From positions 412,044 through 476,043 of the forward strand of contig NZ_JASJAP010000002.1 of assembly GCF_030066995.1 (NCBI RefSeq): a DNA stretch of 64,000 nt, read 5' to 3'. The translations under genes were made by a program, and so were the position numbers. Numbering within the stretch: position 1 is the first letter of the stretch; each line of letters begins with the position of its first letter. Under the pieces are notes generated by a model, which saw only the letters and a list, made by a program, of their open reading frames with translations, searched no databases and was not told the origin of the DNA. Of this stretch, positions 54,116-63,313 are shown in pieces. This DNA comes from Erythrobacter sp. Its GTDB lineage: Bacteria > Pseudomonadota > Alphaproteobacteria > Sphingomonadales > Sphingomonadaceae.

Positions 54116-54424
54116 GATCAGGTTGTCCCGCTTCTAAGAACAAGCGTTTTATCTTCCCCCTGAACGGTACTCTGCGCGTCCCCAACGATCAGGTTATCGC
54201 AGAAACATGGCAAAACCAAGTTGATACATTTGCCAGGATTGCTGATGACTTGAGTGAAATCGGGCCAAACCGGGCTTTTTCAGGGCCGAGGTTGATGGTC
54301 GCCCGGGCGAAGGGCAGCGAACGCATCCAGTGTTTCGGATCGGTTTTGGGGGGATGGTGGCGCGCGCCGCTCTTTGTCCGGTCCCATGGCTTTTCCGAGC
54401 GATGAAAAGCTGGAGGGACAAGCG
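54116..54424. promoter_or_regulatory. Divergent intergenic region with repeated boxes
   Basis: This 309-base gap separates the OmpR-type regulator and the autotransporter. A 14-base box, ACGATCAGGTTGTC (54114-54127), recurs as ACGATCAGGTTATC (54185-54198). A perfect 12-bp palindrome, TCGCCCGGGCGA, is at 54299-54310. These are candidate regulatory sites; no sigma70 promoter is clear enough to name. Confidence 0.4.
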
Positions 54425-57400
54425 ATGCGTTCGACCATGGATTTGCGTTCTAAGCGGGTGAACTTTCTGTCGTCTGGTGAAACGAGGCCCAAGCAAGACA
54501 ACCCCCCGCACGAAGGCCAAACCAAAGAGCTTCAGGACCTTGCGAAGCGCCGCGTATTGGGTGCAAGCCAAGCGCGCGTTCCCGTTAGGAGGGCGAGCCT
54601 TCGCGTAAGCCGATCGGCCTTGCGCTGGGGGGTGGCCCCCTTTGCTCTGTTTGCAGTCAGCAGTCCTGCACTTTCGCAGGCAATTCCGGCTGAGTGCGAT
54701 GATACAAACAACAATGGCAGCGCCGATCCGGGCGAAACCATCACCTGCGTCGTCCCGGCTCCGGGAGAAGTGCCGGGCGTCGCCACGACAGCCGACGATA
54801 TTACCATCATCATCGGTGATGCCAACACGCCCACCACGGTCAACAACTTGGCGGGTGCTGGCATCTCCGCGCTGACAAGTGGCGGCGGTCTCACCATTGA
54901 CAGCACTCAAGGCGACGTCACAGGCAGCCAAGGCATAAATGCGTCAGAGAACGGTACCGGAAACGTATCGGTCACAACCGCCGACGTGACAGCGACATTC
55001 GGCCAGGGCATCGTCGCCAGCTCCAATGGCGGCGATGTCGACGTCGACAGCAGCGCGGGCAGTGTCGCGGGCGTTACCCGAGGAATAGTCGCAGACACCA
55101 GCGGCGCTGGGGCGGTGTCGATCATCAGCGCCAATGTAACCGCAACAGGTAACAGCAACAGCGTTGGCATTGATGCAACATCCGGTGTCGGCGGAATAAC
55201 CATCGACAGCACCGCGGGGAGCGTCACGGGCGAGCTTCACGGTATCCTGGCGCAAACGAGCGCTTTGGGAGCGATCTCGATTACGACCGCAGACGTAACC
55301 GCTGCAACCAATGATGCCATATTCGCCCTTGGCGCCGGTGATATTATCGTGGACACCAGCGCGGGAAGCGTCGTGGGCGGTGGTCGCGGTATCTTCGTGA
55401 ACAACCCTGGATCAGGATCAGTCACTGTCATCAGCGCCGATGTTACCGGCAATAATGGGGACGGCATCGAGGCTCTGGGCATTGGTGGTACTATTACAGT
55501 CGATAGCAGCGCGGGCACCGTCACGGGCACCATCGATGGGGTACGTGCACGGACACTTGGCGCTGACGCAGTATCCGTGACCACCGCGGATGTGACCGGA
55601 GCGACCGACGATGGCATTGAAGCCACATCCGGTGGCGGCGGTGTCACCATCGATAGCAGCGCAGGGAGCGTATCGGGCAGCAACTATGGGATCCTCGCGC
55701 GAGACAATGTCGGCGGAGCGATCTCGGTCACCAGCGCCGATGTGACCGGAACACTCAATGACGGCATCGTCGCGCAATCGAATGGCGGCGGCGTTACCGT
55801 GGACAGCAGCGCGGGGAGCGTCACGGGTGGATTCAATGGCATTAACGCACAAGATACCGGAGCAGGAGCTGTCTCGGTCATCACCGCCGATGTCACAGGT
55901 ATCAACGACGAGGGCATAGTGGCAATATCGACCGGCGGCGGCGTCACCGTCGACAGCAGCGAGGGAAGCGTCACAGCTGAAGCTGTTGGCATCCTTGCAC
56001 GGGATCTTTCGGGGGGAGCGGTGTCCGTTACCAGCGCCAATGTGACGGGAATAAACGGAGACGGTATCGAAGCCTACGCCATCGGCGGCGGAATTACCGT
56101 GGACAGCAGCGCGGGACGCATCTTCGGAGCAGATTTTGGTATCTTCGTACAAGACTTCGGGACGGGCGCGGTGTCAGTCATCAGCGCCGATGTAATCGGC
56201 GAGAGTGGCGATGGCATCTTTGCCGTAACCAACACCGGCGGGGTCACCGTGGACAGCAGCGCTGGGAGCGTAACAGGCGACAACGATGGCATTTTCGCTG
56301 AAGATGCGACTGGTGGAGCCGTATCGGTCACCAGCGCCGATGTCACGGGAGTAAATGGCGATGGCATCGTTGCGCAATCGAGCGGCGGCGGTGTCACCGT
56401 GGATAGCAGCGCGGGGAGCGTCACTGGCGACGTCTACGGGATATTCGCACAGAGTTTCGGCTCCGGGGCGGTATCCGTGACCTCTGCTGATGTAACCGGC
56501 TACAGCGCTGATGGTATAGCCGCCATCTCGCTGGGTGGCGGTGTCACGGTAGACAGCAGTGCTGGGAACGTGACTGGCGACAACAATGGCATTTTCGCAC
56601 AAGATACTGGAACAGGTGCGATCTCCATCATCAGCGCCAATGCGACCGGCGATGGCAGTAGCGGCATAGCCGCAATATCCAGTGGCGGTGACATCACTAT
56701 CGATAGCAGTGCGGGCGGTGTCGATGGCACCAGCGACGGTATCTTCGCTGATATCAATGGTGCAGGATCGATATCTATCACCGCTGCTGATGTCACCGGC
56801 GGCTTCGCGAACGGAATCCTCGCCACATCCGTCGGTGGTGGCATCACTATCGACAGCAGCGCGGGGAGCGTTTCTGCTGGAGGGCATGGAATTGTCGTGC
56901 AAGATGTTGCGGGGGGGGCGCTGTCGGTCATCAGTGCCGATGTAGCCGGCGCAAACGATGACGGTATCAGCGCCTTGGCCGATGGCGGCGGTATCACTGT
57001 TGACAGCAGCGCCGGAAGCGTTGCCGGTGAAGATTATGGGATCAGGGCAGAAGATCTCGGAACGGGAGCAGTCTCGGTTGTCAGCGCCGATGTGACGGCC
57101 AACATCCTTAGCGGCATCCGCGCAACATCCGCTGGCGGCGGCGTGACCGTTGATAGCAGCGCGGGGAGCGTAACAAGCGGCAATAGTGGTATCTTCGCCG
57201 ATGGTATCTTCGCTGAGGATACTGCTGGTGGGGCGGTTTCTGTTACAACTGGCGATGTCAACGGCCAGACTGACGATGGGATACACACCGAAAGCAATGG
57301 TGGTGGCAACACCATCGACTCCACGGCGGGGAGCGTGACTGGCGATCAGGATGGTATTTTCGCGCGAGATTCGGGCGCCGGAGCCGTCTCTGTCACGACC

Positions 57401-59929
57401 GCCGACGTAACGGGCGTCACCGATGACGGGATTGAGGCATCGTCCAACGGTGGCGGGGTTGTCATCGATAGCACCGCAGGAAGCGTAACTGGCGGCCTCG
57501 ATGGTATCGTCGCGCTGGAGTTCGACAGTGGAGCGGTCTCGGTCAGCAGCGCCGATGTGACCGGTTCTGGCGACGATGGCATTCAGGCAGAAGCCAGGGG
57601 CGGCGGGATCACCATCGACACCGTCGCAGGGACCGTAGCGGGCGATGACGATGGGATATTCGCCCGAGATGTGGGCGCCGGAGCCGTGATGGTTACGAGC
57701 GCCGATGTCACCAGCAGGCTTGAGACAGGCATCATTGGCATATCCAATGGCGGCGGGGTTACCGTAGACAGCACCGCCGGCAGCGTCATCGGCGGCACCA
57801 CCGGAATATCGGTGTCGGAGACAGTCGCCGGTGCAATCGCGATCACAACTGATGATGTCAGCGGGGGCAATGTCGGGATCGAAACCTTCGCAACGGACGG
57901 CACGACCAGCATAACCCTGGCGTCCACCGCCGACGTTGTGGGCACTGCGGTCGCTGGGATCCAGGCGAATTCCACCGGCACTTCGGCGAGCGTTGCGGTC
58001 TCGGGCAGTTCTGGAACAGTCACCGGCGGCACCGATGGCATCGTAATCAGCACGAACGGCGCTGATATCGCGGTTGGCAATTTGGATAGCGTGGTTGGCC
58101 TGGCGGGCGATGGTATCGATGTCACGTCAAACGGCGGCGCGATCGCCATCTTTGACATCGAAAGGATCCAGGGCGCGGGCGGCAATGGCATTCTCGCCAA
58201 TGCAACCGGCGGCGCCGGGGGCAATATCGCGATCACCGGCACGGGCGATGTTTCGGGCTTGACCAATGGTATCTCAGCGTTGACCGACGGCGTCGGGACG
58301 ATCGCGCTTGAGCTGGACGGAACGACTTCCGGCGATTTCAGCGGAGCAAATGTGTCGACCACCGGCGGCGCGGTGGATGTCGTTAATGACGGTGTTTTGT
58401 CGGGAGGCACCTGGTCGCTGTTTGCCAGCGGCGCAAACACCGGCCCGATCACCGTTGAAAACACCGGCACGGTCAGCGCGCCATTTCAGCTGGGCGCCGA
58501 CAATGACAGTTTCACCAATTCCGGCCGCTTCGAGGCCAGTCAGACAAGCGATTTCGGGTTGGGGACGGACAGCTTTGTCAACACCGCGAGCGGTGTAATT
58601 GCGGTTGCCAATACAGCTGTGGTGACCGGTCTGGAAACGACGGCCAATAGCGGTCGCATCAGCTTTACCAATGGCGCTGCAACCGGCAGCCTCTCGCTAA
58701 CCGGCGACTATGTCGGCAACAATGGCAGCCTGGATGTGGATGTGGATTTCAGCGGCACCGCCGATGTGCTGACAATCTCGGGGGCCGCCACCGGGACGAC
58801 GTTGATCGAAGTCAGCGACGTGACCAGCGCTCCTGGTCTGGGTGGCGATATCGTGGTCGTGGATGCGGGCAGCGGCAGCGATGCCGGCGCCTTTGCGCTT
58901 GCCGACGATGTGGTCGGCCTTTCTCCCTTCCTGCACATCGATCTGACCTTCGATGCGGTGAGCGATGACTACCTGCTTGGGCGGAGCTTCTCGTCTGCGG
59001 TTGCGGAGGGCACCAAGATTGCCGAAGCCGCTCAGTCCTTATGGTACCGCAGCACCGATGCGTGGATGCAGCACCGCGCCGCCACGCGCTTCGATCCAGA
59101 GAACCGCTCGCCGTTCTGGATGGCCTTTTACGGCAACGCATCGGATCGTGAGGATGACAGCAGCTTTGCAGGTCTGCCAGGAAGCAGCCCGGGCGATCTT
59201 GATTACGACCAGGACTATTTCGGCTTTCAAACCGGCTATGATCTAATCGCAAGCGCGGATGGTGGCATGGGCCTTGGGATCACAGCGGGTTATCTCAGTT
59301 CCGACGTCAGCTTCGATGCCCGCGGTAACGGCGCTCGGTTCGATGTCTTCAATGTCGGGCTATCGGCATCGTACAGGTCGGGCGGCTTCCATGCCGATGG
59401 CCTGATCAAATACGATTCCATTTCGGGCGACCTCAACGATACAGACAGTCTGGGATGGATCGGCGATGCGGATGGCGATGCCTGGGGCGTCCACGCGCAG
59501 ATGGCCTACCGGTTTGGCGATGGAGGCTTCTTCCTCGAACCGCAGGTCAGCGTGGATTACCAGCAGACAAATCTGGAGGATATCGAGCTGACGGACTCGC
59601 GTTTCACGTTCGAGGATATGGACGGGTTGCGCGGCCAAGCCGGCCTGCGCCTCGGCGGGCAAGGTCGCAGGTCGAACGGAACCAACGTTGGCTACTATGT
59701 TGGCGGGAGCGTGGTTCATGAGTTCGAGGGCGAAGGGCTCATGCGCTATGTGCTCGGCCCGGACGAGCTCGCGCTGCGCAACAACCCAATCGGCACTTAC
59801 GCCCGCTTCGAAGCGGGCGTGACCCTGTTTGGAACAGGGCCGGTCAGCGGTTTCTTCGAGGTCGAAAGCGACGTCTCGGAAGACTTCACCAGCTTTGGTG
59901 GAACGGCGGGAATTCGAGTAAGATTCTAG
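54425..59929 (+). CDS. Giant repeat-containing autotransporter (type Va)
   Basis: About 1834 residues from ATG 54425 (GGAGGG upstream; in-frame starts exist earlier). A long N-terminal region of about 90 residues has a hydrophobic core and an ALSQA site, an extended signal peptide. The passenger is almost all repeats of about 50 residues predicted as beta-helix, Gly/Asp/Ser/Thr-rich. The C-terminal roughly 290 residues form an autotransporter beta-barrel (WMAFYGNASDRE, DYFGFQTGYDL, HADGLIKYDSISGDL, GIRVRF), ending in Phe as outer-membrane proteins do. It has almost no Cys. Likely surface adhesin; target unknown. Confidence 0.92.
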   Translation: MRSTMDLRSKRVNFLSSGETRPKQDNPPHEGQTKELQDLAKRRVLGASQARVPVRRASLRVSRSALRWGVAPFALFAVSSPALSQAIPAECDDTNNNGSADPGETITCVVPAPGEVPGVATTADDITIIIGDANTPTTVNNLAGAGISALTSGGGLTIDSTQGDVTGSQGINASENGTGNVSVTTADVTATFGQGIVASSNGGDVDVDSSAGSVAGVTRGIVADTSGAGAVSIISANVTATGNSNSVGIDATSGVGGITIDSTAGSVTGELHGILAQTSALGAISITTADVTAATNDAIFALGAGDIIVDTSAGSVVGGGRGIFVNNPGSGSVTVISADVTGNNGDGIEALGIGGTITVDSSAGTVTGTIDGVRARTLGADAVSVTTADVTGATDDGIEATSGGGGVTIDSSAGSVSGSNYGILARDNVGGAISVTSADVTGTLNDGIVAQSNGGGVTVDSSAGSVTGGFNGINAQDTGAGAVSVITADVTGINDEGIVAISTGGGVTVDSSEGSVTAEAVGILARDLSGGAVSVTSANVTGINGDGIEAYAIGGGITVDSSAGRIFGADFGIFVQDFGTGAVSVISADVIGESGDGIFAVTNTGGVTVDSSAGSVTGDNDGIFAEDATGGAVSVTSADVTGVNGDGIVAQSSGGGVTVDSSAGSVTGDVYGIFAQSFGSGAVSVTSADVTGYSADGIAAISLGGGVTVDSSAGNVTGDNNGIFAQDTGTGAISIISANATGDGSSGIAAISSGGDITIDSSAGGVDGTSDGIFADINGAGSISITAADVTGGFANGILATSVGGGITIDSSAGSVSAGGHGIVVQDVAGGALSVISADVAGANDDGISALADGGGITVDSSAGSVAGEDYGIRAEDLGTGAVSVVSADVTANILSGIRATSAGGGVTVDSSAGSVTSGNSGIFADGIFAEDTAGGAVSVTTGDVNGQTDDGIHTESNGGGNTIDSTAGSVTGDQDGIFARDSGAGAVSVTTADVTGVTDDGIEASSNGGGVVIDSTAGSVTGGLDGIVALEFDSGAVSVSSADVTGSGDDGIQAEARGGGITIDTVAGTVAGDDDGIFARDVGAGAVMVTSADVTSRLETGIIGISNGGGVTVDSTAGSVIGGTTGISVSETVAGAIAITTDDVSGGNVGIETFATDGTTSITLASTADVVGTAVAGIQANSTGTSASVAVSGSSGTVTGGTDGIVISTNGADIAVGNLDSVVGLAGDGIDVTSNGGAIAIFDIERIQGAGGNGILANATGGAGGNIAITGTGDVSGLTNGISALTDGVGTIALELDGTTSGDFSGANVSTTGGAVDVVNDGVLSGGTWSLFASGANTGPITVENTGTVSAPFQLGADNDSFTNSGRFEASQTSDFGLGTDSFVNTASGVIAVANTAVVTGLETTANSGRISFTNGAATGSLSLTGDYVGNNGSLDVDVDFSGTADVLTISGAATGTTLIEVSDVTSAPGLGGDIVVVDAGSGSDAGAFALADDVVGLSPFLHIDLTFDAVSDDYLLGRSFSSAVAEGTKIAEAAQSLWYRSTDAWMQHRAATRFDPENRSPFWMAFYGNASDREDDSSFAGLPGSSPGDLDYDQDYFGFQTGYDLIASADGGMGLGITAGYLSSDVSFDARGNGARFDVFNVGLSASYRSGGFHADGLIKYDSISGDLNDTDSLGWIGDADGDAWGVHAQMAYRFGDGGFFLEPQVSVDYQQTNLEDIELTDSRFTFEDMDGLRGQAGLRLGGQGRRSNGTNVGYYVGGSVVHEFEGEGLMRYVLGPDELALRNNPIGTYARFEAGVTLFGTGPVSGFFEVESDVSEDFTSFGGTAGIRVRF
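54881..57895 (+). repeat. About 20 tandem 150-bp repeats in the autotransporter passenger
   Basis: Each unit is typically 50 codons, of the form GGGVTVDSSAGSVTG-x-GI-AQ-, GAVSVTSADVTG- and DGIVA. Consecutive GGCGGCGG boundaries at 55784 and 55934 are exactly 150 bases apart. Units 2 and 16 are a few codons longer and units 3 and 20 slightly shorter. Units differ at DNA level, so expansion is old or has diverged. Confidence 0.9.
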
Positions 59930-60161
59930 GGTGAGATACTAGAGAGTCCGGCGCTCATATCGAGGCGCCAGAAACACGGGGGGTTGGCAGCCGCAGGCCG
60001 CGAAGGGACCGCGGCTGCCAGTTCCCTCGCCGGCAATACATCAGACATGAACCGCAAAGACTGCCCCCTGCTTGGTAGCCTTAACAGACGACCCCTGGGT
60101 TTCGGTTCCACGGGAATCTGGCGATATCGGCGGACGGCGAGATTGTCGCGCTGGGTTTCTT

Positions 60162-60788
60162 TCAGCCCGGGTCGCGGTTGTTCTGGTCCAGATGATTGCG
60201 CACCAAGGCGCTCCAAAGCTCAAACAGTCTCTTCTGATTCGCTTCGCTCGCGTGAACCCCGCGTTGGAGCGCCATTCCCCGCAAGAGATAGATTGTCAGC
60301 TCGATCAGATCGTAGAGGTCCGAATCGGGTGTGACGGCCGCGTCCGTCCTGGCGCTCTGCTCCTTCATCGCCCCGATGGCGCGAGCGTCAATGTCCGCGA
60401 CACGCTCGCGAAGGTCGGGATCGGTCCGCGCTGCGACCAACGCTTCGATCCAGCACTCAAGGAATCCAGGTTGCTGGCTACCTTGCCAAAGCAGGTCAAG
60501 ATACTCGTCGAGAGGCAGCCGAGGTGAGCCGTCGAGACCGGTTCTCTGTTCGAATTCTTCGTCAAAGCGGCTGGTGTTCCGTTTGATTGCGGCAATCAGA
60601 AGGTCTGTTTTCGCGGGGAAATGGTGCGTTTGCGCGCCGCGCGAAACGCCCGCGCGCTCGCAGATAGCGGCCGTGCTGGCATTGGCCCAGCCCATGGCAG
60701 CGATCAGATCCAGCGTTGCTTCCAGCAAAAGGGCCTTTGTGCTTTCGCTGCGCTGCTGCTGCGTGCGCCTCGCTAGCGCTTCGCTCAT
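60162..60788 (-). CDS. TetR/AcrR-family regulator
   Basis: About 208 residues from ATG 60788 (GGGGTG upstream). N-terminal HTH: STKALLLEATLDLIAAMGWANASTAAICERAGVSRGAQTHHFPAKTDLLIAAIK, then a C-terminal ligand domain. The open frame upstream is not used because the RBS and HTH start fit 60788. Divergent from the Rieske oxygenase; a palindrome lies between them. Confidence 0.93.
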   Translation of the reverse strand: MSEALARRTQQQRSESTKALLLEATLDLIAAMGWANASTAAICERAGVSRGAQTHHFPAKTDLLIAAIKRNTSRFDEEFEQRTGLDGSPRLPLDEYLDLLWQGSQQPGFLECWIEALVAARTDPDLRERVADIDARAIGAMKEQSARTDAAVTPDSDLYDLIELTIYLLRGMALQRGVHASEANQKRLFELWSALVRNHLDQNNRDPG

Positions 60789-60825
60789 GATCACCCCTTC
60801 ACTTCGATAACTGCCTGAGCAATAA

Positions 60826-60848
60826 AACATACCAACCGGTCTGTTTGC
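60826..60848. promoter_or_regulatory. Palindromic box between TetR and Rieske genes
   Basis: AACATACCAACC (60826-60837) faces GGTCTGTTTGC (60838-60848) with a CCGG centre; the outer bases match at 7 of 10 positions. Location between divergent genes fits a TetR operator overlapping both promoters. Confidence 0.5.
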
Positions 60849-60895
60849 GTGTTATCAGCCGTGCCGACCAGATCATAGAGGGAGCTTGCAGGACA

Positions 60896-62302
60896 ATGAC
60901 AAAGGTCACAGCGGACATCTACACAGGACTGGAACATCGCTCGGATGGCCCTGCCGACCGTCCTCACCCTTCGCTCCAGGAAATCTACGAATCCGACAAG
61001 ATCGCCCCGCCGGCGCATATGCGCGAAGAATCGCGCATCGACATGGGCAATGAAGACATTCCGATCGAACGGTACTTCTCGAAGGAATATCACGACAAGG
61101 AAGTCGAAAAGGTGTGGCGCAGGACCTGGCAATGGGCGTGCCGACTGGAAGACATCCCCGATGTCGGCAGCCACATTGTTTATAACATCGTCCACGATTC
61201 GCTGATTGTCGTGCGGACCGGGCCGGGTCCCAAGGACATCAAGGCCTATATCAACGCGTGCCTCCATCGCGGAACGATGCTGCGCAAGGAAGGTGGGTGC
61301 GTGAAGAAATTCCGCTGCCCGTTCCACGGCTTCACCTGGGCGCTCGACGGCACGCTCGATCACATTCCGGAAGCCTGGGATTTCCAGCATGTCGACTGGA
61401 AAGAATTCAGCCTGCCCGAAGCGAAGGTCGATACCTGGGGCGGCTTTGTATTCATCAATTTCGACCAGGACTGCGAAGATCTGCTGTCCTATCTCGAGAT
61501 CCTCCCGGAGCACTTTGCCGATTACGACCTGGAAAACCGCTACAAGGCGATCCACGTCGCCAAGATCATGCCGTGCAATTGGAAGCTCAGCGCGGAAGCC
61601 TTCGTCGAGGCGTATCACGTCCCCTACGCGCACCCGCAATCGCTGCCCTATTATGGTGACAGCAACACCCAGTACGACACCTATCCCGGTGTTCGGCATA
61701 TCAATCGAATGATCAGCGCTCAGGGAGTGCCAAGCCCGGCGGTGCCCGATACCGATCCCGAAAAGACCCGCACGTTGATGGAGCGGGATATCCCGTTCTA
61801 CAAGTCGTCGGATCCCGTTGTTGAAGGACAGTCGCCCAGAGAAAGATTTGCCGAGGTCGCGCGCAAGAAGATATCGGCGGCGTCGAAGCGCGACGTGTCT
61901 CAAGTATCCGATACTGTGGCGCTCGATCTGATTCAGTACACGGTGTTTCCGAACTTTGTTCCCTATGGCGGACTTGGACTGTCGGCTGGATATCGCTTCC
62001 GACCCTATGGCGATGATCCGGAGCGCTCGATCATGGAAATCTATTTCCTGTTCCCGAAAGCCGAGGACGGCTCTCATCCGCCCGCGCCGCGCACGGTCTG
62101 GCTGACCGAGGATGAGGACTGGTCGACCGTCGAAGCCTTGGGCTCGTCTGCCATGGTCATCGATCAGGACACGGACAATCTCAAGCGTATCCAGAAGGGC
62201 CTGCGCACCACGCGTAAACCAGGTGCGACGCTAGCCTCCTATCAGGAGAGCCGCATTCGTCATTTCCACAAGACGCTAGATGCGTACATGGCCGCCGATT
62301 GA
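60896..62302 (+). CDS. Rieske non-heme iron oxygenase, alpha subunit
   Basis: About 468 residues from ATG 60896. Rieske [2Fe-2S] ligands are Cys122-x-His124 (ACLHRG) and Cys141-x2-His144 (RCPFHGFTW). The catalytic iron site has His241 and His246 in EAFVEAYHVPYAHPQ. These are the ring-hydroxylating oxygenase alpha-subunit motifs. Oxidises an aromatic or related substrate with electrons from a separate ferredoxin/reductase; no such partner is next to it here. Controlled probably by the divergent TetR gene. Substrate unknown. Confidence 0.93.
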   Translation: MTKVTADIYTGLEHRSDGPADRPHPSLQEIYESDKIAPPAHMREESRIDMGNEDIPIERYFSKEYHDKEVEKVWRRTWQWACRLEDIPDVGSHIVYNIVHDSLIVVRTGPGPKDIKAYINACLHRGTMLRKEGGCVKKFRCPFHGFTWALDGTLDHIPEAWDFQHVDWKEFSLPEAKVDTWGGFVFINFDQDCEDLLSYLEILPEHFADYDLENRYKAIHVAKIMPCNWKLSAEAFVEAYHVPYAHPQSLPYYGDSNTQYDTYPGVRHINRMISAQGVPSPAVPDTDPEKTRTLMERDIPFYKSSDPVVEGQSPRERFAEVARKKISAASKRDVSQVSDTVALDLIQYTVFPNFVPYGGLGLSAGYRFRPYGDDPERSIMEIYFLFPKAEDGSHPPAPRTVWLTEDEDWSTVEALGSSAMVIDQDTDNLKRIQKGLRTTRKPGATLASYQESRIRHFHKTLDAYMAAD

Positions 62303-62306
62303 GCCG

Positions 62307-62780
62307 ATGGAGGCCCTCTCACATCGTCACCTGCTGACGCTCAAGCTGACCGTCGACGCTCCGGGCGCTGCGATCATCGGCAGCACCGGCTCCGGCCTGC
62401 GTTCGATCGTCCCGGTGGTATCGGGCACGTTCGCGGGAGAGCGATTGTCGGGCCGCGTTCTGCACGGCGCCGACTGGGTGCTTGCCCATGGCGACAGCCG
62501 GATGGAGATTGACGTCCGGCTGATCATGGAAACCGGTGATGGCGCGAAAATCTATCTGACTTATCAGGGCGAGTTCAGGGGAGAGCCCGGCGCGTTGCCC
62601 GCCCTTGCCCGGGGAGAGGTCTTGGCAGACGACAGCTACAGTCTCTCGACACGGGCCCGCTTCGAATGCGGAGACAAGCGCTATTCGTGGCTAAACGATG
62701 TTCACGCGGTCGGGACGGGAACGCAATCCGGTTTCAACCCGACCTATCAATTGTTTGAGATCGCACCTCTGGCCAAATGA
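62307..62780 (+). CDS. DUF3237 family protein
   Basis: About 157 residues, four bases after the oxygenase stop. The DUF3237 pattern is clear: HLLTLKLTVDAPGAAIIGST, GRVLHGADWVLAHGDSRMEIDVRLIMETGDGAKIYLTYQGE and ADDSYSLSTRARFECGDKRYSWLNDV. Lipocalin-like beta barrel; in aromatic and lactone pathways it may act on or bind the oxygenase product, which is inference. ATG 62307 used; 62280 is also in frame but overlaps the oxygenase. Confidence 0.88.
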   Translation: MEALSHRHLLTLKLTVDAPGAAIIGSTGSGLRSIVPVVSGTFAGERLSGRVLHGADWVLAHGDSRMEIDVRLIMETGDGAKIYLTYQGEFRGEPGALPALARGEVLADDSYSLSTRARFECGDKRYSWLNDVHAVGTGTQSGFNPTYQLFEIAPLAK

Positions 62781-63313
62781 CCGGCAATGCGCGTTCGAGT
62801 GGCGTCCAGTGTGCGCAAGCGCGGTCTGCCTGTTGTTCGGTCCTGGCGCCTTGTTGCGAACGAACGGGGGCAATCCGAAGGTCGTGCGTTCGGACTATTC
62901 TCTCGCCAGCGCGCCGGATCGCGCCACCGGTCAAGTCCTGGTCGAAATCGATGGCGAGCGCGGCCTGACCGGCGGCTGCACAGCCAGCGCCTAGCGCCTA
63001 GCGCCCAGCGCCCAGCGTCCAGCGTCCATCCGTTCGTGATGTCATTGGTGGCAGGCCAGTCGTCGAAGCTGGTCCCGCGATAGGAGATGACGGTCTTGAG
63101 TTCTCCATCTTCCGGGTCCCGCCACTCATAGGCGATGGCGTAGAAGCCTGCTTGCTCCGCATCATCTCCGAGCTCGATTTCGCTGTCAGTCTTAATCGTG
63201 GCGTTGCCGATCTTCGTTACGTTTGCGCGAAAATCCAGGTCGTTAAGGCCCGCTCCATACCCTCGATTATAAGAGTCGAGCGCTAGGAGCGAGAGAAAGA
63301 CGTCTGAGTTCAT
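62734..63313 (-). pseudogene. Lipase-like protein, broken at a heptamer repeat
   Basis: From ATG 63313 (overlapping the upstream lipoprotein stop) the first 97 or so codons give MNSDVFLSLLALDSYNRGYG, FYAIAYEWRDPEDGEL, KTVISYRGTSFDDWPATNDITNGWTLDAG, matching the N-terminus of class 3 lipase-like proteins. The frame then enters a heptamer tandem array and becomes Arg-rich. Another minus-strand frame just past the array reads AAAGQAALAIDFDQDLTGG, like the next part of the family (GQAxLAIDF). The catalytic GHSxG region is absent, so the gene is frameshifted and truncated. Confidence 0.65.
62986..63027 (-). repeat. Six tandem heptanucleotide units
   Basis: On the plus strand AGCGCCT x2, AGCGCCC x2, AGCGTCC x2, followed by ATCC, inside the lipase-like coding sequence. 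Such repeats can change copy number by slippage. Confidence 0.85.

Noticed and set aside
54881..57895. Possible CRISPR array because of regular repeats.
   Set aside because: Period is 150 bases, units are coding and diverged, and no short identical repeats with unique spacers or cas genes are present.
55237..58470. Several minus-strand frames opposite the autotransporter repeats.
   Set aside because: They repeat with the same 150-base period because the coding strand does; Pro/Ala/Ser-rich mirror sequence, not genes.
60791..62077. Minus-strand open frame of 428 codons opposite the Rieske oxygenase.
   Set aside because: Antisense to an intact oxygenase with all ligands present.
62698..62994. 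A 98-codon plus-strand frame after the DUF3237 gene.
   Set aside because: First third is an out-of-frame reading of DUF3237; the rest is antisense to the broken lipase-like gene. Not enough support to call it.
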